The notes under the pieces are model-generated. The model saw only the letters and a list, made by a program, of their open reading frames with translations, did not search any database and was not told the origin of the DNA. Below are positions 58,537 through 64,000 of a stretch of 64,000 nt of DNA, piece by piece. Position 1 is the stretch's first letter. Each line of letters opens with the position of its first letter. This DNA comes from Tetragonia tetragonoides. Lineage: Eukaryota; Streptophyta; Magnoliopsida; Caryophyllales; Aizoaceae. The position numbers and the translations under genes are program-made. The stretch covers positions 10,885,000 to 10,948,999 of the forward strand of contig CM076145.1 in NCBI GenBank assembly GCA_038025085.1. Reading direction: 5' to 3'.

Positions 58537-61500
58537 CAAAGCTTTTGGGTGCTTTCATTTTGATGCATTCAAAACTTGGTAAACTACACCTTTGTATAAC
58601 TTTGTTTGCATTCATTTGAGTGAGAAACTACAACTGGATGAAAGTAGTTTGCATTCATTTGAGTGAAAAACTACACCAAGGATGTTTACAAGTACAAACA
58701 AGCTTTAACTCCACCTTTTGAATGCATTTACGCGTTTTAACAGCTCTTACATCTAGGGTGAAAGAGATTGAGTTCTTTTGTGTTGTATATTAAGAGAAAG
58801 CACCCAAATGCTTTGTTTGCATTCATTTGAGGGAGAAACTACACCAAGGATGTTTACAAGTACAAACAAGCTTCAACTCAAGTTTTTGAAAGCATTTACG
58901 CGTTTTAAAACCTCATACGACTAGGGTGAAAGAGATTGAGGTCTTTTGTGTTGTATATTAAGAGAAAGCACCCATATGCTTTATTTGCATTCATTTGATT
59001 GTGAATACATTCAAAATTTTGAGTTGAAGCTTGTTTGTACTTGTAAACATTCTTGGTGTAGTTTCTCACTCAAATGAATGCAAACAAAGCTTTCAAAATT
59101 TTGAGTTGAAGCTTGTTTGTACTTGTAAACATCCTTGGTGTACTTTCTCACTCCAATGAATGCAAACAAAGCTTTTGGGTGCTTTCTCTGAAAATACAAC
59201 ACAAAAGAAAGCACCCAAAAGCTTTGTTTGCATTCATTGGAGTGAGAAACTACACCAAGGATGTTTACAAGTACAAACAAGCTTCAACTCAAGCTCTTAC
59301 GGGTCTGGTAGAGGGAACTCAATCTCTTTCACCCTAGTCATATGAGGTTTTAAAACGCGTAAATGCATTCAAAACGCGTAAACACAAAAGAACTCAATCT
59401 CTTTCACCCTAGTCGTAAAGAACCCAGATGCTTTGTTTGCATTCATTTAAGTGAGAAACTACACCAAGGATGTTTACAAGTACAAACAAGCTTCAACTCA
59501 AGCTTTTGAATGCATTTACGCGTTTGAATGCATTTACGCGTTTTAACAGCTCTTACGACTATGGTAAAAGAAATTGAGTTCTTTTGTGTTGTATATTGAG
59601 AGAAAGCACCCAGATGCTTTGTTTGCATTCATTTGAGTGAGAAACTGAGATAGAACTCAAATGAGGCTAAAGGGCTCTTACTAACTCAATCTCTTTCACC
59701 CTAGTTGTAAGAGCTGTCAAAACGCGTAAATGCATTCAAAACGCGTAAATGCATTCAAAAGCTTAAGCTGAAGATTGTTTGTACTTGTAAACATCCTTGG
59801 CGTAGTTTCTCACTCAAATGAATGCATACAAAGCAACCAAAAGCTTTGTTTGCATTCGTTTGAGTGAGAAACTTAACCAAGGATGTTTACAAGTACATAC
59901 AAGCTTCAACTCAAGCTTTTGAATGTATTTACGCGTTTTAACAGCTCTTACGATTAGGGTGAAAGAGATTGAGGTCTTTTGTGTTGTATATTAAGAGAAA
60001 GCACCCAAATGCTTTGTTTGTATTCATTTGAGTGAGAAACTATACCAAGGATGTTTACAAGCACAAACAAGCTTTAACTCCACCTTTTGAATGCATTTTT
60101 GCATTTTAACAGCTCTTAACACTAGGGTGAAAGAGATTGAGTTCTTTTGTGTTGTATATTAAGAGAAATCACACAAATGCTTTGTTTGCATTCATTTGAG
60201 TGAGAAACTACACCAAGGATGTTTACAAGTACAAACAAGCTTCAACTCAAGCTTTTGAATGCATTTACGCGTTTTAAAAGCTCATATGACTAGGGTGAAA
60301 AAGCTTGAGTTCTTTTCTGTTGTATATTAAGAGAAAGCATGCAAAAGCTTTGTTTGCATTCATTGGAGTTAGAAACTCAATCTCTTTTGTGTTTACAAGT
60401 ACAAACAAGCTTCAACTCAAGCTTAAGAGAAAGCACCCAAATGCTTTGTTTGCATTCATTTGAGTGTGAAAGTATCCCAAGGATGTTTACAACTACAAAC
60501 AAGCTTGAACTCAAGCTTTTGAGTGCATTTAAGCGTTTTAAAAGCTCATACGACAAGGGTGAAAGAGATTTGAGTTTTTTTGTGTTGTATATTAAGAGAA
60601 CGCACCCAAATGTTTTCTTTGCATTCATCTGAGTGAGAAACTACACCAAAGATGTTTACAAGTACCAACAAGCTTCAAGTTAAGCTTTTGAATGCATATA
60701 CGCGTTTTAAAACCTTATACGACTAGGGTGAAAGAGATTGAGTTTTTTTTTTGTTGTATTTTCAGAGAAAGCACCCAAAAGCTTTGTTTGCATTCATTGG
60801 AGTGAGAAACTACACCAAGGAAGTTTACAAGTACAAACAAGCTTCAACTCAGGCTTTTGAAATGTATTTACGCGTTTTAAAAGCTCATATGACTAGGGTG
60901 AAAAAGATTGAGTTCTTTTGTGTTGTATATTAAGAGAATGCATTTAAAACTTTAAAACTCATATCAATATATGTTTGTAACTAAGGTATATTGCTTATTA
61001 AACATTTGGGTGCTTATTGTTTGTACTTGTAAACATCCTTGGTGTAGTTTCTCACTCAAATGAATGCAAACAAAAGTTTTGGGTGCTTTCTCTGAAAATA
61101 CAACACAAAGAACACAATCTCTTTCACCCTAGTCATAAGAGCTGTTAAAACGCGTAAATGCATTCAAAAGGTGGAGTTAAAGCTTGTTTGTACTTGTAAA
61201 CATCCTTGGTGTAGTTTCTCACTCAAATGAATGCAAACAAAGCATTTGGGTGCTTTCTCTTAATATACAACACAAAAGACTCAATCTCTTTCACCCTAGT
61301 CATATGAGCTTTTAAAACGCGTAAATGCATTCAAAAGCTTGAGTTGAAGCTTCTTTGTACTTGTAAACATTCTTGGAGTAGTTTCTCACTGAAATGAATG
61401 CAAACAAAGCTTTTGGTTGCTTTCTCTTAAAATACAACACAAAAGAACTCAATCTTTTTCACCCTAGTCATATGAGCTTTTAAAACGCGTAAATGCATTC

Positions 61501-62748
61501 AAAAGCTTGAGTTGAAGCTTGTTTGTACTTGTAAACATCCTTGGTGTTTTTTCTCACTCAAATGAAAGCAAACAAAGCATTTGTGTGATTTGTCTTAATA
61601 TACAACACAAAAGAACTCAATCACTTTCACCCTAGTTGTAAGAGCTGTTAAAATGCGTAAATGCATTCACAAGGTGGAGTTAAAGCTTGTTTGTGCTTGT
61701 AAACATCCTTGGTGTAGTTTCTCACTCAAATAAATGCAAACAAAGTATTTGGGTGCTTTCTCTCAAAATACAACACAAAAGAACTCAATCTCTTTCACCC
61801 TAGATGTAAGAGCTGTTAAAACCCGTAAATGCATTCCAAAAGGTGGAGTTAAAGCTTGTTTGTACTTGTAAACATCCTTGGTGTAGTTTCTCACTCAAAT
61901 GAATGCAAACAAAGCATTTGGGTGCTTTCTCTTAAGATACAACACAAAAGACCTCAATCTCATTTACCCTAATCGTAAGAGCTGTTAAAACGCGTAAATA
62001 CATTCAAAAGCTTGAGTTGAAGCTTGTTTGTACTTGTAAACATCCTTGGTTAAGTTTCTCACTCAAATGAATGCAAACAAAGCATTTGGGTGCTTTCACT
62101 TAATATACAACACAAAAGAACTCAATCTTTTTCACCCTAGTCATATGAGCTTTTAAAACGCGTAAATGCATTCAAAAGCTTGAGTTGAAGCTTGTTTGTA
62201 CTTGTAAACATTCTTGGTGTAGTTTCTCACTGAAATGAATGCAAACAAAGCTTTTGGTTGCTTTCTCTTAAAATACAACACAAAAGAACTCAATCTTTTT
62301 CACCCTAGTCATATGAGCTTTTAAAACGCGTAAATGCATTCAAAAGCTTGAGTTGAAGCTTGTTTGTACTTGTAAACATTCTTGGTGTAGTTTCTCACTC
62401 AAATGAATGCAAACAAAGCATTTGTGTGATTTCTCTTAATATACATTACAAAAGCACTCAATCTCTTTCACCCTAGTTGTAAGAGCTGTTAAAATGCGTA
62501 AATGCATTCAAAAGGTTGAGTTAAAGCTTGTTTGTACTTGTAAACATCCTTGGTGTAGTTTCTCCCTCAAATGAATGCAAACAAAGCATTTGGGTGCTTT
62601 CCTTAATATACAACACAAAAGAACTCAATCTCTTTCACCCTAGATGTAAGAGCTGTTAAAACGCGTAAATGCATTCAAAAGGTGGAGTTAAAGCTTGTTT
62701 GTACTTGTAAACATCCTTGGTGTAGTTTCTCACTCAAATGAATGCAAA

Positions 62749-62753
62749 CAAAG
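62749..62753. repeat. Left target-site duplication of E6
   Basis: CAAAG precedes TGATGCG and is matched by CAAAG at 63717-63721; both flanks are R satellite and join in register. Confidence 0.93.
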
Positions 62754-63716
62754 TGATGCGTTGGCATCAAGCTCCTCTCTTCAGTTAAGTGCCATACGAT
62801 CTGTTCTTGGTCCATCAATGATTTTATCATGTTCTATGGCACTCTTTTAGTACATGGTGCCTTCATTAATGGTCCTAGGGGCCTAATGTCCTTTCAATGG
62901 CATTAACCTGATTAGGCCGTACATTATTAGTCCGTACAACATGCCGTGCACAAGTCCGTGCACGAATAACCTTGCAATTGGCTTAATTATCATGATTAGT
63001 TGATTAACATGGTTTTTGTCCGTACAAATGTTTGTACACATGTTCGTACTTAATTAGTTTAATTATGCTGCATGTAGTTAGTTAATTAGGAAGTTTTAAT
63101 TGCATTTTGAATTTCCTAAGTAGCTGCTGAATGAGGAGAGTCTAAAAGCACATGGGATAGATAATGATGAGGCTTGAGGCTCCTCTTACAGTTCACCCGT
63201 TTGTCCTTATGCAAGGACAAGCAACAGCTGTCAAGTGGTCCAAAACGGAAGGAAATGCGCTCCAAATTGTACTGCACGTATTTGGCTCATTTCTGGGCAA
63301 AATACTGAAGTTTCATTTTGCTTGGGCACTACTCTTGGACAGCTCACCCTTTCTAGAGTATTCTTAGGTTATTAAGGCACATTTGTGACCCCTATAAATA
63401 TGTAAGAACAGCTGATGTAAAAGGCACTTGATGATGAATGAAAATATGAAATGGCTGCTGCCTTTTGGTTACAAACCTTGTTGTTCTTTATAATGTCCTT
63501 AGGGATATTTGGTGAAACAAGTAGTATCCTTTAGCCTTGACTTGGTGGTTAAATCCTTTATAGTCTTGGTGGTGGTGCTATCTATCCTCCCTCTTCTTAT
63601 TTTTCGTTTCATTTACTTCGTTTTCAATCTCTATAATCAAAAAAAACAAACAAAATATTATCAAAACATCAATTGTTCAAAAACGAGCTAAAAGCTTCAG
63701 TTTTGCTAACGCATCA
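62754..63716 (+). mobile_element. E6: solo LTR (963 bp) related to E2
   Basis: It begins TGATGCGTTGGCA and ends TGCTAACGCATCA, nearly perfect inverted ends of 13 bp, inside an exact CAAAG duplication. No internal sequence remains, the usual result of recombination between the two LTRs of one element. TATAAATA is at 63393-63400. From about 63190 to 63420 it is almost identical to the E2 LTR, but its first 400 bp and its last 250 bp are diverged. A 67-codon frame at 63164-63367 lies within the conserved LTR part and is not called as a gene. Confidence 0.93.
63393..63400 (+). promoter_or_regulatory. TATA box of solo LTR E6
   Basis: TATAAATA in CCCCTATAAATATG, the same context as in the E2 5' LTR. 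A solo LTR keeping its promoter could start transcription into the neighbouring satellite. Confidence 0.55.
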
Positions 63717-64000
63717 CAAAGTATTTGGATGCATTCTCTTAATATACAACACAAAAGAACTCAAAGCTCATATGACTAGGGTGAAAGAGATTGAGGTCTT
63801 TTGTGTTGTATTTTAAGAGAAAGCAACCAAAAGCTTTGTTTGCATTCATTTCAGTGTGAAACTACACCAAGAATGTTTACAAGTACAAACAAGCTTCAAC
63901 TCAAGCTATTGAATGCATTTACGCATTTTAAAAGCTCATATGACTAGGGTGAAAAAGATTGAGTTCTTTTGTGTTGTATATTAAGTGAAAGCACCCAAAT
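63717..64000. repeat. 168-bp satellite array, block 11 (continues past window)
   Basis: A short R piece to about 63760, then F monomers to the window edge. The array evidently continues. Confidence 0.92.

Larger units (their letters stand above)
52354..62753. repeat. 168-bp satellite array, block 10 (most rearranged)
   Basis: About 20 orientation switches. R to 53040, F to 53690, short alternating pieces to 53890, R to 54320, F to 55515, a hairpin-like turn (55490-55820), R to 56805, F to 58390, R to 58600, then alternating pieces to 59840, F to 60950 and R to the solo LTR. It holds copy 2 of the segmental duplication (56060-58536) and the empty site of E4. It also holds inverted copies of joints at 53.7 kb and 36.97 kb. 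The last five bases are the left target duplication of E6. Confidence 0.92.

Noticed and set aside
1..64000. CRISPR-like direct repeats
   Set aside because: Repeats are contiguous 168-bp units without unique spacers and the context is a plant genome.

Overview
The window looks like plant (angiosperm) centromeric or pericentromeric DNA. About 44 of 64 kb is one AT-rich tandem satellite with a 168-bp monomer, roughly 260 copies by my estimate. I see no intact host gene, rRNA, tRNA or CRISPR array. The plant call rests on Ty3/gypsy elements primed by initiator-Met tRNA (PBS TGGTATCAGAGC), a polyprotein resembling the plant CRM (centromeric chromovirus) lineage, and a Ty1/copia fragment. I cannot name the species.

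I call the satellite orientation 'F' when the + strand reads CATTCATTTGAGTGAGAAAC and 'R' for its reverse complement. The array flips between F and R about 50 times. Many flip points are not independent: the same odd junction sequences recur at distant places, sometimes inverted, so flipped segments have themselves been copied. Local order includes 336-bp dimers and a 672-bp tetramer period. A pair of inverted arms of about 1.4 kb lies at 37.3-41.1 kb, and a 2.5-2.7 kb segment at 43.9-46.5 kb is duplicated at 56.1-58.5 kb.

Six LTR retroelements interrupt the array. E1 (3433-7858, +) has three LTRs and a gag-only ORF. E2 (10347-15167, +) is CRM-like with an open gag-pol frame that has lost the integrase core and the end of its 3' LTR. 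E3 (20360-23521, -) and E4 (46530-49676, +) are complete gag-only elements, each with one nonsense codon. E5 (35069-36339, -) is a truncated relative. E6 (62754-63716) is a solo LTR related to E2. Target-site duplications are exact for E1 (ACAAC), E3 (TACAA), E4 (AATGC) and E6 (CAAAG). A Ty1/copia coding scrap (about 24974-25277) and three non-satellite islands (15811-16238, 39191-39660, 52165-52353) fill the rest.

The most interesting points are these. The gag-only elements encode a protein tail that runs through the polypurine tract into the 3' LTR and is conserved between two diverged subfamilies. E1 has an in-frame deletion that leaves this tail as a small separate ORF. All five well-placed insertion points fall within about 51 bp of the 168-bp monomer, two of them 1 bp apart. 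The array also preserves an apparent empty site for E4.
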